Assembly: GCA_021414205.1 (NCBI GenBank)
Contig: JAIOOW010000003.1
Location: 124,001 to 188,000, forward strand
DNA length: 64,000 bases
Reading direction: 5' to 3'
DNA from: Candidatus Anderseniibacteriota bacterium
Lineage (GTDB): Bacteria; Patescibacteria; Andersenbacteria; UBA10190
The translations under genes and the position numbers were made by a program. The notes beneath the pieces are model-generated. The model was not told where the DNA came from. It did not search any database and was given only the letters and a program-made list of their open reading frames with translations. Of this stretch, positions 38,406-46,995 are shown one piece after another. Numbering within the stretch: position 1 is the stretch's first letter; the number at the start of each line of letters is the position of its first letter.

Positions 38406-39551
38406 ATGAACAAGAATTCACATATTGATGGCGAGCTGACACAAGAATTTTTAGAAGGCTTGCAACACGAGACGCCGTTTTTCGTATTCTCTAAAAAACA
38501 AATCCTTGAAAACTATAAGGAGTATAAAAAACATTTTCCTCATGCGATGATTCAGTATGCAATGAAGGCAAATTTCGAGCCGGAAATTTTGGAGGTATTA
38601 AACGAAGCGGGAATTGGGTTTGAGGTTGCGTCTGCATACGAACTTCGAATGTTGAAAGAATTAAAAGTTGATCCTAAAAAGATTGTATATGGAACGTCAG
38701 TGAAGCCAGCTTCGCACATCAAAGAATTTTTTGAATATGGTGTTGATAGGTTTGCATTTGATACATTCGATGAATTAGCGAAGATTGCTGCGGCCGCTCC
38801 AGGAGCTCGAGTATATGCTCGTATGATTGCTAATGATGCAGGGAGCGTATTTCAGTTTTCTGAAAAATTCGGTACAGAAGTGGAAAACATAGCTCCATTG
38901 CTCGAGAGAGCGAAAGAGCTTGGCTTACAGCCGTACGGGATTAGCTTTCACGTTGGATCTCAGGCAAGTAATCCAATGGCTTGGGCAAGTGCTATTGAAA
39001 AACTTGCACCAGTATTAGAGCAGTTAAAGAAGATGGATATAGAAATTGAAATGATTAATATCGGTGGAGGATATCCTTGCGCCTATGCATCTGCTGAGAA
39101 AAATATCACTTTAGAAGAAATTGCTGAGCATACAATGAAAGCGTTCAAGAAGCTTCCATATCAGCCAAAGATAATGCTAGAGCCTGGTCGAGGCATGATT
39201 GCGAATACGGGGGTTGTGGTTGCAAGCATTATTGGGAAAGTTGAGCGTAGCGGCAATACCTGGTTATTTTTGGACGCAGGTGCATACAATGCATTGTATG
39301 AAGCAATGGTATTTCAGGGATCAACGCGCTACCACATTACAAGTATGAGACCGCTGTATAATTCGAAAGAAGTATTGTTTGCGATTGCAGGACCGACTGG
39401 CGATTCTCTCGACGTTCTTACGCGAGAAGCGCTTCTTCCGCAGGATATTGAAGTGGGGGACAAGCTTATTATTCATGACGTTGGGGCATATAGTCTCGTT
39501 GCTTGCAATCCGTTTAACGGTTTTCCAAAGCCAAGTGTATATCTTGTTTGA
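38406..39551 (+). CDS. fold-III PLP decarboxylase, ornithine decarboxylase-like, Cys to Gly in active site
   Basis: 381 residues. Alanine-racemase-type barrel: the PLP lysine in YAMKANFEPE (about 51-60), HVGSQAS (about 182-188), IGGGYPC (about 218-224), EPGRGM (about 258-263), and the C-terminal beta domain with FNGFPKPSVY at the end, an ODC-type signature. The motif expected as GPTCDSLD reads GPTGDSLD (about 333-340), so the active-site cysteine that protonates the intermediate is Gly. Activity could be altered or the substrate different. It follows the EamA gene by 18 nt. Confidence 0.85.
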   Translation: MNKNSHIDGELTQEFLEGLQHETPFFVFSKKQILENYKEYKKHFPHAMIQYAMKANFEPEILEVLNEAGIGFEVASAYELRMLKELKVDPKKIVYGTSVKPASHIKEFFEYGVDRFAFDTFDELAKIAAAAPGARVYARMIANDAGSVFQFSEKFGTEVENIAPLLERAKELGLQPYGISFHVGSQASNPMAWASAIEKLAPVLEQLKKMDIEIEMINIGGGYPCAYASAEKNITLEEIAEHTMKAFKKLPYQPKIMLEPGRGMIANTGVVVASIIGKVERSGNTWLFLDAGAYNALYEAMVFQGSTRYHITSMRPLYNSKEVLFAIAGPTGDSLDVLTREALLPQDIEVGDKLIIHDVGAYSLVACNPFNGFPKPSVYLV

Positions 39552-39576
39552 TTCGTTTTTTTAGTTGGTGTATAAT
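39548..39576 (+). promoter_or_regulatory. promoter TTGATT-17-TATAAT, leaderless
   Basis: TTGATT (39548-39553), overlapping the preceding stop, and a perfect TATAAT (39571-39576). The -10 ends 6 nt before ATG 39583. Confidence 0.8.
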
Positions 39577-39582
39577 ATACCC

Positions 39583-40395
39583 ATGTACTTGAATGGGTAC
39601 CAAAAGATAGCCGTAATCTTTTTAGGAGTTCTCGCCATATTCTGGGCGGTGCTTTGGCTGACGAATACAACCGAAGGTTTTTATAACTACCTGTACTCAT
39701 TCTTATTCGGATTAATACCATTGCTTGCTGGGGTAATCGCTATGTTTAGTGGGAAAAGCTGGGGTGGCTTTAGGACTGCGATCGGGAAAGCAGTCTTTTT
39801 TATAGGTCTCGGTATATTTTTGTGGGGTTGCGGAGAAACAATTTGGTCATATTACAATTTCTTTTTGGGAGTTGCAGCTCCATACCCATCGCTTGCTGAT
39901 CTTGGATTCGCGCCAAGCGTATTCTTCTATGGCTTGGGTACATTTTATTTATCTCAGGCTTCTGGCGCAAAGTACGGATGGAGGAGTAAGAAAGCAAAAG
40001 TATTTGCAATTATATTGCCAATCGTAATATTCGCCATTTCTTACTATTTGCTTGTGATCGTTGCCCGAGAAGGTGTACTTGTTCCCGAAGGAGAGTCGTT
40101 GCTTAAAGCATTCTTGGATGTAGTATACCCGCTTGGGGACTTCCTATCGGCAACCATCGCAACGATTATTACTGGGTTGTCATTCAAATACATGGGAGGA
40201 TTGTATCGCAATAATATTATCGCCGTGTTATTGGGTCTGGTTGTAATGTTTGTGGCAGACACTATCTTTTCGTATACTACTACCATAGGGACGTACTATA
40301 ACGGCAATTTTGGAGATCTGGTGCTTACGATAGGTGTGTTCCTTCTGTCCTTTGGTGTATTAGGCTTCCATAAAAGCACAAGAGCAAGGCATTAA
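39583..40395 (+). CDS. polytopic membrane protein of unknown function
   Basis: 270 residues with about eight hydrophobic helices; no catalytic motif recognised. The loop around YPSLADLGFAPSVFFYG (about 106-122), after the Trp-rich WGCGETIWSYYNF, resembles a region seen in bacterial multi-helix sensor or regulator membrane domains where P-S-x-A-D precedes a helix, but no output domain is attached. It has its own strong promoter. The start at 39583 is chosen because an upstream ATG (39565) would lie within the promoter. Confidence 0.75.
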   Translation: MYLNGYQKIAVIFLGVLAIFWAVLWLTNTTEGFYNYLYSFLFGLIPLLAGVIAMFSGKSWGGFRTAIGKAVFFIGLGIFLWGCGETIWSYYNFFLGVAAPYPSLADLGFAPSVFFYGLGTFYLSQASGAKYGWRSKKAKVFAIILPIVIFAISYYLLVIVAREGVLVPEGESLLKAFLDVVYPLGDFLSATIATIITGLSFKYMGGLYRNNIIAVLLGLVVMFVADTIFSYTTTIGTYYNGNFGDLVLTIGVFLLSFGVLGFHKSTRARH

Positions 40396-40410
40396 TCACT
40401 TACATAATCT

Positions 40411-40689
40411 ATGAATCCTCTAGCACAACTCGCCGATCACATCATTAAAGAGCAAGAGCTCATCATCGGCCCTGTTGCGTGGGAAGAGGCGGAGAAGGTG
40501 ACGGGACTTCGCATTAACGTGCAGAGCCACGAAGTAGATATTGAAGGTGATGCTCGCGACGTCCTTGAACGATTGGTCGCGCAGTACGAGCAGCTATTCG
40601 GAAAAGCATCACGAGAAGTATGCAGAGACGCCGTCCGCCCGTTACTTGCACAGGTTCCGGAAGCGGATGTACCCGCGGTGCTGAAGTAA
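40411..40689 (+). CDS. small hypothetical protein
   Basis: 92 residues, acidic, no Cys clusters or membrane helices. An N-terminal helix (LAQLADHIIKEQELIIG, about 4-20), a central strand pair (LRINVQSHEVDIEGDA) and a C-terminal helical part suggest a compact alpha/beta fold. It lies 15 nt after the membrane protein gene and is followed by a terminator, so it closes that operon. No family recognised. Confidence 0.7.
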   Translation: MNPLAQLADHIIKEQELIIGPVAWEEAEKVTGLRINVQSHEVDIEGDARDVLERLVAQYEQLFGKASREVCRDAVRPLLAQVPEADVPAVLK

Positions 40690-40706
40690 AACGAAGAGAA
40701 TAAAAC

Positions 40707-40735
40707 TATGCGGTAAAAATCCGCATATTTTTATA
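40707..40735 (+). terminator. rho-independent terminator
   Basis: TATGCGG (40707-40713), a 7-nt loop, CCGCATA (40721-40727), then TTTTTAT. Confidence 0.88.
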
Positions 40736-40754
40736 TCAGAAAATATGCTGTTCA

Positions 40755-40763
40755 TGCTATACT
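40755..40763 (+). promoter_or_regulatory. extended -10 TGC-TATACT, leaderless
   Basis: The -10 (40758-40763) ends 6 nt before the histidine kinase ATG (40770). The TGC extension compensates for a poor -35. Confidence 0.65.
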
Positions 40764-40769
40764 TCATAT

Positions 40770-42314
40770 ATGACCGCCGCAGCGATCCCTCCGATGTTTT
40801 TTAAAAAATCCGAACATGCTCCGAAAAAGCGGCGCGCTCGGAAGACATTGGCGCATCACGTAAAATCTATAGGCCAAGCGCCAGCGAAGCTGCGCACGCG
40901 CGTTACGGAAGAATTGTATAAGCGAAATGCAGAGCTTGCGGTGAGGAATAAGACGTTGGCGTTGCTGCGGAAACTGGACGGGATTTCTTTGGCTTCAGAA
41001 AAAATCGAGAGCATGGCGCAGCAAATGGTAGATGCCATTGCGGTAGGGCTGGAATATGAAATTGTGACCATTGCAATTGTGGAAGAAAAAAAGATGACAT
41101 GGAAATGCATTGCAGCAGGATCGAGTCACGATAAAATGGGAGAAGCATTTGAAAAAGTGTGCGTTGCCAGCAAAGAAGCGCCGCTTACTGCAACGCCGGA
41201 AATTGTTGCCGTCGTACAAGGTGGTAAGCAAGTGTATTCAGATTCGCTTGCTGCAGTACACCCGGAGCTATTGGTAAAAACAATTGAAGAGCTCAGTAAG
41301 ACGGGGGAGTATACTCATCCTTCGTATTCGGTCGTGTTGCCGTTGCGATTCGGGGAGCACACGCTTGGGGTGCTCACGCTCAGTTCCAGCCGTTCGTTCC
41401 AAGATGCATCGCGATACGAAGATGAATCGCTCTCTGGAATTATCGGATTAATATCATTGGCATTGTATAAGGCGAAATTGTATGAAGATTTGCAAAGGAC
41501 GTCTGCGGAACTTTTAACTGCCAATAATCAATTGAAAGATTTAGATAAGGCAAAAAGCGAATTCTTGAGCATTGCAAGTCATCAGCTGTACACGCCGCTC
41601 ACTGCGCTTCGCGGATACATATCGATGATTATGGAGGGGGATTACGGGCCGATTTCCGAAGAGCAGAAGCCGATTTTAGATATTTTGAACCAGAGCGCAT
41701 TGCGATTAATTGAATTAATTAAAGACTTGCTCGATATATCGCGCATTGAAAGCGGGCGATTGGAATTGCATTTGGAATCGCTGGATATTGTGGAGGTTGC
41801 AAAGAGCTTGGTTGCTGACCTATTACCCAATGCAATTAATAAAAAATTAGATTTGGAATTTCATGAGCCTACGGAAAAAATTCCTCACGTGGTAGTAGAC
41901 AGTCAGCGCATTCGACAAGTAATGTTGAATTTTATTGATAATTCCATCAAATATACTACTCAGGGGAAAGTCGACGTATTCGTTGCCCTACAAGGTGATA
42001 AAGTCGTCTTTTCTGTGAAAGATACCGGTCGTGGGTTGGCAGCAGGGGAGGCAGAAAAGCTATTCAAGAAATTTTCTCGCGTTGGCGGTGCTGCAAAGTT
42101 TAATACACAAGGGACGGGTCTTGGGCTGTATGTTGCAAAGCAAATCGTTCACGAGCATCATGGGGAAGTGTCAGTAACGAGCCCCGGACAAGATAAAGGA
42201 AGTACGTTTTCGATGGAATTGCCTCCGGAGGGTGCTGTAGATAGCTTGAAAGTCGGGGAGGCTGCGACTGTTGTTATTAAGGCTGCTGACGCAAACGGCC
42301 AAGGAAGCGAGTGA
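40770..42314 (+). CDS. GAF-domain sensor histidine kinase
   Basis: 514 residues, no membrane helix, so cytoplasmic. A basic N-terminus (about 12-45), a GAF-type sensor domain (about 75-235), a linking coiled coil, then HisKA with FLSIASHQLYTPLTALRG (phosphoacceptor His271). The HATPase domain (about 385-490) has NFIDNSIKYT, DTGRGL and GTGLGLYVAKQIV. Orphan: the nearest receiver protein is the stand-alone one in the pilus operon at 61.6 kb, a possible partner (inference). It is followed with 1-nt overlap by a VanW gene. Leaderless start predicted. Confidence 0.93.
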   Translation: MTAAAIPPMFFKKSEHAPKKRRARKTLAHHVKSIGQAPAKLRTRVTEELYKRNAELAVRNKTLALLRKLDGISLASEKIESMAQQMVDAIAVGLEYEIVTIAIVEEKKMTWKCIAAGSSHDKMGEAFEKVCVASKEAPLTATPEIVAVVQGGKQVYSDSLAAVHPELLVKTIEELSKTGEYTHPSYSVVLPLRFGEHTLGVLTLSSSRSFQDASRYEDESLSGIIGLISLALYKAKLYEDLQRTSAELLTANNQLKDLDKAKSEFLSIASHQLYTPLTALRGYISMIMEGDYGPISEEQKPILDILNQSALRLIELIKDLLDISRIESGRLELHLESLDIVEVAKSLVADLLPNAINKKLDLEFHEPTEKIPHVVVDSQRIRQVMLNFIDNSIKYTTQGKVDVFVALQGDKVVFSVKDTGRGLAAGEAEKLFKKFSRVGGAAKFNTQGTGLGLYVAKQIVHEHHGEVSVTSPGQDKGSTFSMELPPEGAVDSLKVGEAATVVIKAADANGQGSE

Positions 42315-43993
42315 TGAAATCCGTTCGCATTATATTTCAAGCGTGCATCACTGCTTGTTTTGTTATTGTGGCAGGGGGCGTAGCTCTCAGAATGTTTTAC
42401 GCAGATCGCGTTCCGCCTCATATGTACATTGGTGCATTTCCGGTAGGAGGGGCTTCTGTAACGCAGTTATCTGGAGTGTTATTGGCATACGAGCAGCAAC
42501 TCATGCAAGCGCCTATCACGATTACATTTCGCGGAAGGAAAACAGTGCGTACGTTTCAGGATTTAGGTGTGGCAGTTGATCAGGATAAGACGATACAGCA
42601 GATTGTGAGTGCAAGCCACGGCGTGAGTGTTGCAACTCCTGTCCGCATTGTGCCAGTGCTCACGTTCCAAGATGAAAAAGCGCGGGCGCTGCTCAGTCAG
42701 GATTTTGCTGAAGTATTATCGCTTCCAAAAGATGCAGCTCTTGCAATCGATCCTACATTTCATGTCTCCATCACGCAGAGCGCTGTAGGAGAAGATTTTG
42801 AAATGAAGATGCTCGATAGCGCCATTGCCCAAGGTGCTGGCATGCCGAGTATGCCGATTATTTCAGCAAGTACCACTGCATCCGATCCGAAAGTTACCGA
42901 ACGAGAGGTTGCGCAGGTGGAAGCCTTTGCACAGGCGCTTGCAAATACGGGATTCCACCTAACGTACGGAGATAAATCCTTTTTGATAAGCAGGGAGGAA
43001 GTTGGAAAGATGATGCAGTTTGTCCCATCACCGTCCGCGCATATCGCATTCGATAGCGCCTTATTGAAAGGATATTTCGAAAGCAGGCTTACGGTGCAGA
43101 TTCATGTCGAGCCGGTAAATGCCAGGTTTCAGGTTGAAGACGGTACGGTAAAGCAATTTGCGCTTCCGAAAAACGGCGTTGATCTCGATGAGGACGCAAC
43201 GATGAAGGCTATTGCGGACGCTCTCATGCAAAGCAGTTCGAAGGCAGAACTTGCCGTAAAAGAAATACAGCCTGCGTTTACAGATGTTGCCAGCAGCTCA
43301 TCGCTGGGAATTACAAAGCTGATCGCAACGGGAGAAACGGATTTCAGGGGATCCCCGAAGAATCGAACGGTAAATATTAAAGTTGGCTCAGAAAAATTTA
43401 ATGGCATACTGGTTGCCCCTGGCGAGGAATTTTCGTTCGATAAGCTGCTTGGTCCCGTAGACGCCAGTACGGGGTATTTGCCAGAGCTCGTGATTAAAGA
43501 CAATGCGACGCTCCCGGAATACGGCGGAGGACTGTGCCAAGTATCTACAACCGTATTTAGAGCTGCGATGCAGGCGGGGGTAAAAATTACGGAACGACAT
43601 AACCATTCGTACGCGGTTCGATATTATGGAACGCCCGGATTTGACGCCACGATTTATCCGCCGTATACTGATTTTCGTTTCCTCAACAATACGCCCGGCT
43701 ATCTTCTGATACAGACGCACATAGATGGCACAAAACTTTTCTTTGAGTTTTGGGGTACAGATGATGGGCGACAAGTAACAATCGACGGGCCACATCCGTA
43801 CGATAGAAAGCCTGACGGTTCCGTAAAATCAGTGCTTAAGCGAATAGTAACTGATAAAGATGGTAACGTTATCGAAAACGATACGTTTAACAGCAATTAT
43901 AAATCTCCAACATTATATCCACATGAACCAGCCAAGCAAGCGACAAATTCCAACTCCGCCTCCAGTGAGAGTGCGGCAGACGGCAACGCATAG
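42314..43993 (+). CDS. VanW family protein with peptidoglycan-binding-like N-terminus
   Basis: 559 residues; the ATG shares its A with the kinase stop (TGATG). A signal or anchor helix (about 5-28) is followed by a region beginning MYIGAFPVGG (about 38-47), like the PG_binding_4 domains that precede VanW in many Gram-positives. Another repeat of it follows, then a VanW domain (about 350-490) with DFRGSPKNRTVNI, PGEEFSFDKLLG, GGGLCQVSTTVFRAA and ERHNHSYAVRYYG. It is a paralogue of the gene at 23.7 kb. Coupling to a histidine kinase suggests that wall remodelling is under signal control (inference). Confidence 0.92.
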   Translation: MKSVRIIFQACITACFVIVAGGVALRMFYADRVPPHMYIGAFPVGGASVTQLSGVLLAYEQQLMQAPITITFRGRKTVRTFQDLGVAVDQDKTIQQIVSASHGVSVATPVRIVPVLTFQDEKARALLSQDFAEVLSLPKDAALAIDPTFHVSITQSAVGEDFEMKMLDSAIAQGAGMPSMPIISASTTASDPKVTEREVAQVEAFAQALANTGFHLTYGDKSFLISREEVGKMMQFVPSPSAHIAFDSALLKGYFESRLTVQIHVEPVNARFQVEDGTVKQFALPKNGVDLDEDATMKAIADALMQSSSKAELAVKEIQPAFTDVASSSSLGITKLIATGETDFRGSPKNRTVNIKVGSEKFNGILVAPGEEFSFDKLLGPVDASTGYLPELVIKDNATLPEYGGGLCQVSTTVFRAAMQAGVKITERHNHSYAVRYYGTPGFDATIYPPYTDFRFLNNTPGYLLIQTHIDGTKLFFEFWGTDDGRQVTIDGPHPYDRKPDGSVKSVLKRIVTDKDGNVIENDTFNSNYKSPTLYPHEPAKQATNSNSASSESAADGNA

Positions 43994-44549
43994 AAAGCCA
44001 AAGCCAGTTGCGCCGCGCAAGAGGGTTGTTCGACATCAGCGAAAAACGCACCGTACCGTTCGAAGAGAGTTATCTGCAGGCGGTGTTGCCGTTCGTGAAG
44101 AGCGAGGGATTTGGCATGTGGCGCTTTTGAAAACGGAACATCGTCGCGGAAGCGTGTGGGTGTTGCCGAAAGGGCATGTTGAGATGGATCGTAAGGAGCG
44201 CGTTGCTGATGCCGCGAAGCGAGAAGTGCAGGAAGAGGCTGGTATTATGGAATTGGAAGTGCGAGAGCAGTTGGGAACGACGCGGTTCGTATTCCAGGCA
44301 GAGTCCGCATTGGTAAAAAAGACAGTGCACTACTTTTTAATGATCACTACTCAAAAAGAATTGATCCCTCAGGCAGAAGAAGGGTTTATTGATGCCGGAT
44401 GGTTTCCGATTGAGGTGGCAATTACGATGCTGGAATACGATACGGATCAGGATATCGTATCAAAAGCGAAAGATATTCTAGAGGGCAAGAAGCCGGAACA
44501 AGATACGAATCCGCCTAAGCCGTTCAAACAAATTAAAATTCACTCGTAA
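43923..44549 (+). CDS. Nudix hydrolase with basic N-terminal extension
   Basis: 208 residues from ATG 43923, overlapping the VanW gene by 71 nt. CATTAT (43911-43916) lies 6 nt upstream. The first about 60 residues are Arg/Lys/Pro/Thr-rich and probably disordered. The Nudix domain follows with ELSAGGVAVRE and the box GHVEMDRKERVADAAKREV plus QEEAGI (about 105-130). The set VWVLPKGH resembles diadenosine polyphosphate hydrolases (MutT/AP4A group). Substrate unknown. Confidence 0.85.
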   Translation: MNQPSKRQIPTPPPVRVRQTATHRKPKPVAPRKRVVRHQRKTHRTVRRELSAGGVAVREERGIWHVALLKTEHRRGSVWVLPKGHVEMDRKERVADAAKREVQEEAGIMELEVREQLGTTRFVFQAESALVKKTVHYFLMITTQKELIPQAEEGFIDAGWFPIEVAITMLEYDTDQDIVSKAKDILEGKKPEQDTNPPKPFKQIKIHS

Positions 44550-44551
44550 GC

Positions 44552-45565
44552 TTACCTGAGTAATCCTTGCAATAGATCTTCCGGATGCATGCCTGCATGC
44601 CGCAATTGATGAACGATTGGAGTTCCCGGAGTAAAGGTTGGAATGGTGTTGAAGTCGAGCACGTCTACGGACCCGTTATTGGCGATCATATCCACCGTTG
44701 CAATACCGTCGCATCCTAACGACTCGTACACATCGCGCGCAATTGACTGTGCTTGATGGATGATTGAATTATGCGGACCATGATCGTGGAAAAATAAATT
44801 ATCATGGCCAGATTGTTTTATCTGGTAGTCAAAAAAAGAATTTTTTGGCGTTACGATGCTTGGCGGAAGGGAGGATAGCTTGCCCTGTTTGTTTTTATAT
44901 ACTGTTACAGAGAGTTCATCGCCGTGCCGCTGTTCCTGTACAAGGCTGTCGTCGTTTGATGCATGAATAGCCTCGATAGCGCGTTCTAAGTCCTGCTCTG
45001 TTTTAATATGCATAATGCCGTGGCTTCCGGCGCCATGAACGGGTTTTATGAAAAATGGAAGACTGAAAAAAGTTCGCAATATCTCGCCAATTTCATAGAG
45101 GCCAGTTTGTTTTTTGATTATTTGCGAGTAGGGCGTAGGAGCGATGTCTGAAATGGTATGTGCAAAGTGGTCTTTGTTGTATGCAAGCTTGCTTGCACGG
45201 GCATCTGAGCCCTTTATCGGTAATTGCAGTATGTCGGCAAAGCTGTGCATTGCGCCATCGTCGCCGCCGCGTCCGCGAAGCGTGGTTATGATCGAATCGA
45301 TCGGGCGATGAAGTAATTTATGAATTGCTTCTTTTGGATCTTGAGCGGGCGTTGCCTGAGCAAGCATGTCCATCGCGCGCGCAACATTTCCAGTTTTTGG
45401 TAAGTGGCCAAGAGGAACTTTCCATAGTCCGTCATGGGTTACATGCACGGGGGTAACGTCGTATTCTGATTTGGGTACATATTGGCAGATCCATGCACCA
45501 GATTGGCGCGACGTATCCGCGTGGTGCGCTTCTCCTCCATAAAATACGACGACTCGAGGCTTCAT
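44552..45565 (-). CDS. ddl: D-alanine--D-alanine ligase family protein
   Basis: 337 residues from ATG 45565. ATP-grasp ligase: N-terminal VVVFYGGEAHHADTSRQSG, then LRGRGGDDGAMHSFADIL (about 92-109), GSDARASKLAYNKDHF and FFIKPVHGAGSHGI (about 167-180). C-terminal residues are CDGIATVDMI and VLDFNTIPTFTPGTPI. The usual metal-binding E-x-N of the last motif is D-F-N here and there is no R-x-D-F, so the sequence diverges from model Ddl enzymes. It should join two D-Ala for the wall precursor. Expressed from TGC-TATAAT placed 7 nt before the ATG. Confidence 0.88.
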   Translation of the reverse strand: MKPRVVVFYGGEAHHADTSRQSGAWICQYVPKSEYDVTPVHVTHDGLWKVPLGHLPKTGNVARAMDMLAQATPAQDPKEAIHKLLHRPIDSIITTLRGRGGDDGAMHSFADILQLPIKGSDARASKLAYNKDHFAHTISDIAPTPYSQIIKKQTGLYEIGEILRTFFSLPFFIKPVHGAGSHGIMHIKTEQDLERAIEAIHASNDDSLVQEQRHGDELSVTVYKNKQGKLSSLPPSIVTPKNSFFDYQIKQSGHDNLFFHDHGPHNSIIHQAQSIARDVYESLGCDGIATVDMIANNGSVDVLDFNTIPTFTPGTPIVHQLRHAGMHPEDLLQGLLR

Positions 45566-45572
45566 GAAAAGC

Positions 45573-45581
45573 ATTATAGCA
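45573..45581 (-). promoter_or_regulatory. extended -10 TGC-TATAAT, leaderless ddl
   Basis: On the minus strand TATAAT (45573-45578) with TGC extension, 7 nt before the ddl ATG and about 18 nt after tRNA-Ser(GGA). Confidence 0.7.
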
Positions 45582-45598
45582 TATGTCGCTTGTGAAGG

Positions 45599-45683
45599 CG
45601 GAGAGGGAGAGATTCGAACTCTCGATACCTTGCGGTATACACGCTTTCCAAGCGTGCGCACTAGGCCACTATGCGACCTCTCC
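45599..45683 (-). tRNA. tRNA-Ser (anticodon GGA)
   Basis: A class II tRNA of 85 nt. The acceptor arms GGAGAGG and CCTCTCC pair with discriminator G. The anticodon loop is TTGGAAA, with a long variable arm and T loop TTCGAAT. CCA is not encoded. Confidence 0.93.
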
Positions 45684-45694
45684 AAAAAACTATT

Positions 45695-45770
45695 TGGTGA
45701 TCCCGGGAGGACTCGAACCTCCGGCCCCCGGCTCCGCAAGCCGATGCTCTATCCGCTGAGCTACGAGATC
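45695..45770 (-). tRNA. tRNA-Arg (anticodon GCG), CCA encoded
   Basis: The acceptor arms GATCTCG and CGGGATC pair. The anticodon stem TCGGC/GCCGG closes loop TTGCGGA, giving GCG. The T loop is TTCGAGT and CCA is encoded (45695-45697). Bacteria normally use ACG (read as ICG), so this anticodon is unusual. Confidence 0.9.
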
Positions 45771-45823
45771 ATGTAACGTATTGTACAGCATGAGGGGATT
45801 CTAGGTTTTTGTCCATAGGGATA

Positions 45824-45832
45824 TGGTATACT
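45824..45832 (+). promoter_or_regulatory. extended -10 TGG-TATACT, leaderless
   Basis: The -10 (45827-45832) ends 6 nt before ATG 45839. It lies between the divergent tRNA-Arg(GCG) and the membrane protein gene. Confidence 0.65.
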
Positions 45833-45838
45833 GCGCAT

Positions 45839-46429
45839 ATGGACGTGAATAAAGCAAAGAGGAATGTCGTTGCTCGCGGTCAGCAGGATCCGCGCGTGAA
45901 GCGAGAATTGGAAGAGATGCAAAGAACGGATGATTTGCGAAAAATAGACGACGACGTAGAAGATGTTGCCACTTTGCTTGATTGGTCGGCGCTTGAGCAT
46001 ATTCACCAAATCCGAAATCCGCAATGGTTTGCAGTGTTCGCGGCAGTGATTGCGCTGATAGCAATCGGGTTTATTTTTATGGGGAATTTTATCGCAAGTC
46101 TTACGATCGCAATGATCGGAGGATACATGTTTATTGTAGCTCAGCATAAGCCGTCAAAGATTCGATACAGGCTGCTTACTGAAGGGGTGGCATTGAACAC
46201 GACGCTCTACCATTATAAGGATTTGGATTCGTTTAATATCATATATGAGCCGGGGGACGTAAAGACGATTATTTTGAAAAGCAACAAGAGGATTATGCCG
46301 CTAATTCATATGGAAATCGGGAATGCTGACCCGGTGGCAATTCGTGAAATTCTCATACAGTTTGTTCAAGAAGATATACATCTCGAAGAGCCGTTGATAG
46401 ATATCTGGGCGCGAAGACTAGGATTTTAA
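45839..46429 (+). CDS. membrane protein with two TM helices
   Basis: 196 residues. A charged N-terminal segment (about 1-60) is followed by two helices (WFAVFAAVIALIAIGFIFMG, about 63-82, and IASLTIAMIGGYMFIVA, about 85-101). The C-terminal domain has strands around YRLLTEGVALNTTLYHYKDL (about 109-128), resembling the DUF5673-like cytoplasmic domains found after paired helices. Function unknown. Its last 12 nt overlap the convergent Nudix gene. Confidence 0.78.
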   Translation: MDVNKAKRNVVARGQQDPRVKRELEEMQRTDDLRKIDDDVEDVATLLDWSALEHIHQIRNPQWFAVFAAVIALIAIGFIFMGNFIASLTIAMIGGYMFIVAQHKPSKIRYRLLTEGVALNTTLYHYKDLDSFNIIYEPGDVKTIILKSNKRIMPLIHMEIGNADPVAIREILIQFVQEDIHLEEPLIDIWARRLGF

Positions 46430-46852
46430 ATACAGTGTTTTGAAATACGCGTTCATTGCATCGCACTCTTCTGTACTAAAGAATTTTTCCGCGGGGAAGT
46501 GAAAATCGTTTTTATGAATCCACTGATACGATTCATGCTCCTCTGATAATTGTATCTCTCCAGACCTATATGTTCCTCCGTATATTGTGAGCAATACGGG
46601 CATTTTTAACGTGTCGTGATATCTGCGAAATTGGAACAGCGGTTTATTGATAGTGTATGTAATATCTGCTCCTAATTCTTCTGTAACTTCTCGTCGAAGA
46701 ATATCTTCGAGCGGTACAGTAAATTCGTCAGCGTTTATTCGTCCTCCTGGCAAATCGAGCAAGCTTTTGTAGGTGTCTTGCAAGATCAAGAACTCATCGC
46801 TTTTGTGCAGGAGTAGCTTGAGGGCTACTTGGTATATTGCAAGTTCTGCCAT
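46418..46852 (-). CDS. Nudix hydrolase
   Basis: 144 residues. The Nudix region PGGRINADEFTVPLEDILRR followed by EVTEELGAD (about 35-63) keeps the REUXEEXG core with a lengthened first part, so this is a Nudix protein with an unusual box spacing. Substrate unknown. The ATG is 6 nt after the encoded CCA of tRNA-Lys and has no Shine-Dalgarno, so tRNA 3' processing would leave a nearly leaderless mRNA. Confidence 0.87.
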   Translation of the reverse strand: MAELAIYQVALKLLLHKSDEFLILQDTYKSLLDLPGGRINADEFTVPLEDILRREVTEELGADITYTINKPLFQFRRYHDTLKMPVLLTIYGGTYRSGEIQLSEEHESYQWIHKNDFHFPAEKFFSTEECDAMNAYFKTLYLKS

Positions 46853-46858
46853 ATTAGT

Positions 46859-46933
46859 TGGTGCACCCAGAGGGATTCGAACCCCCGACCGTATCCTTAA
46901 GAGGGATCTGCTCTACCACTGAGCTATGAGTGC
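46859..46933 (-). tRNA. tRNA-Lys (anticodon CTT), CCA encoded
   Basis: The acceptor arms GCACTCA and TGGGTGC pair with one G-T. The anticodon loop is CTCTTAA; the top pair of the anticodon stem is a G-A mismatch. The T loop is TTCGAAT and CCA is encoded (46859-46861). Confidence 0.9.
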
Positions 46934-46940
46934 ATTATTA

Positions 46941-46951
46941 CCTAAGTTAGG
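46941..46951. promoter_or_regulatory. palindrome between divergent tRNA genes
   Basis: CCTAA-G-TTAGG lies between tRNA-Lys (minus) and the promoter of tRNA-Ser (plus). A regulatory role is speculative. Confidence 0.25.
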
Positions 46952-46957
46952 CAATAG

Positions 46958-46985
46958 TTTACATTCTACTCAAATCCCGTAATAC
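46958..46985 (+). promoter_or_regulatory. promoter of tRNA-Ser(GCT)/P1B ATPase
   Basis: TTTACA (46958-46963), a 16-nt spacer and TAATAC (46980-46985), 10 nt before the tRNA 5' end. Confidence 0.55.
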
Positions 46986-46995
46986 TGCAATATAC

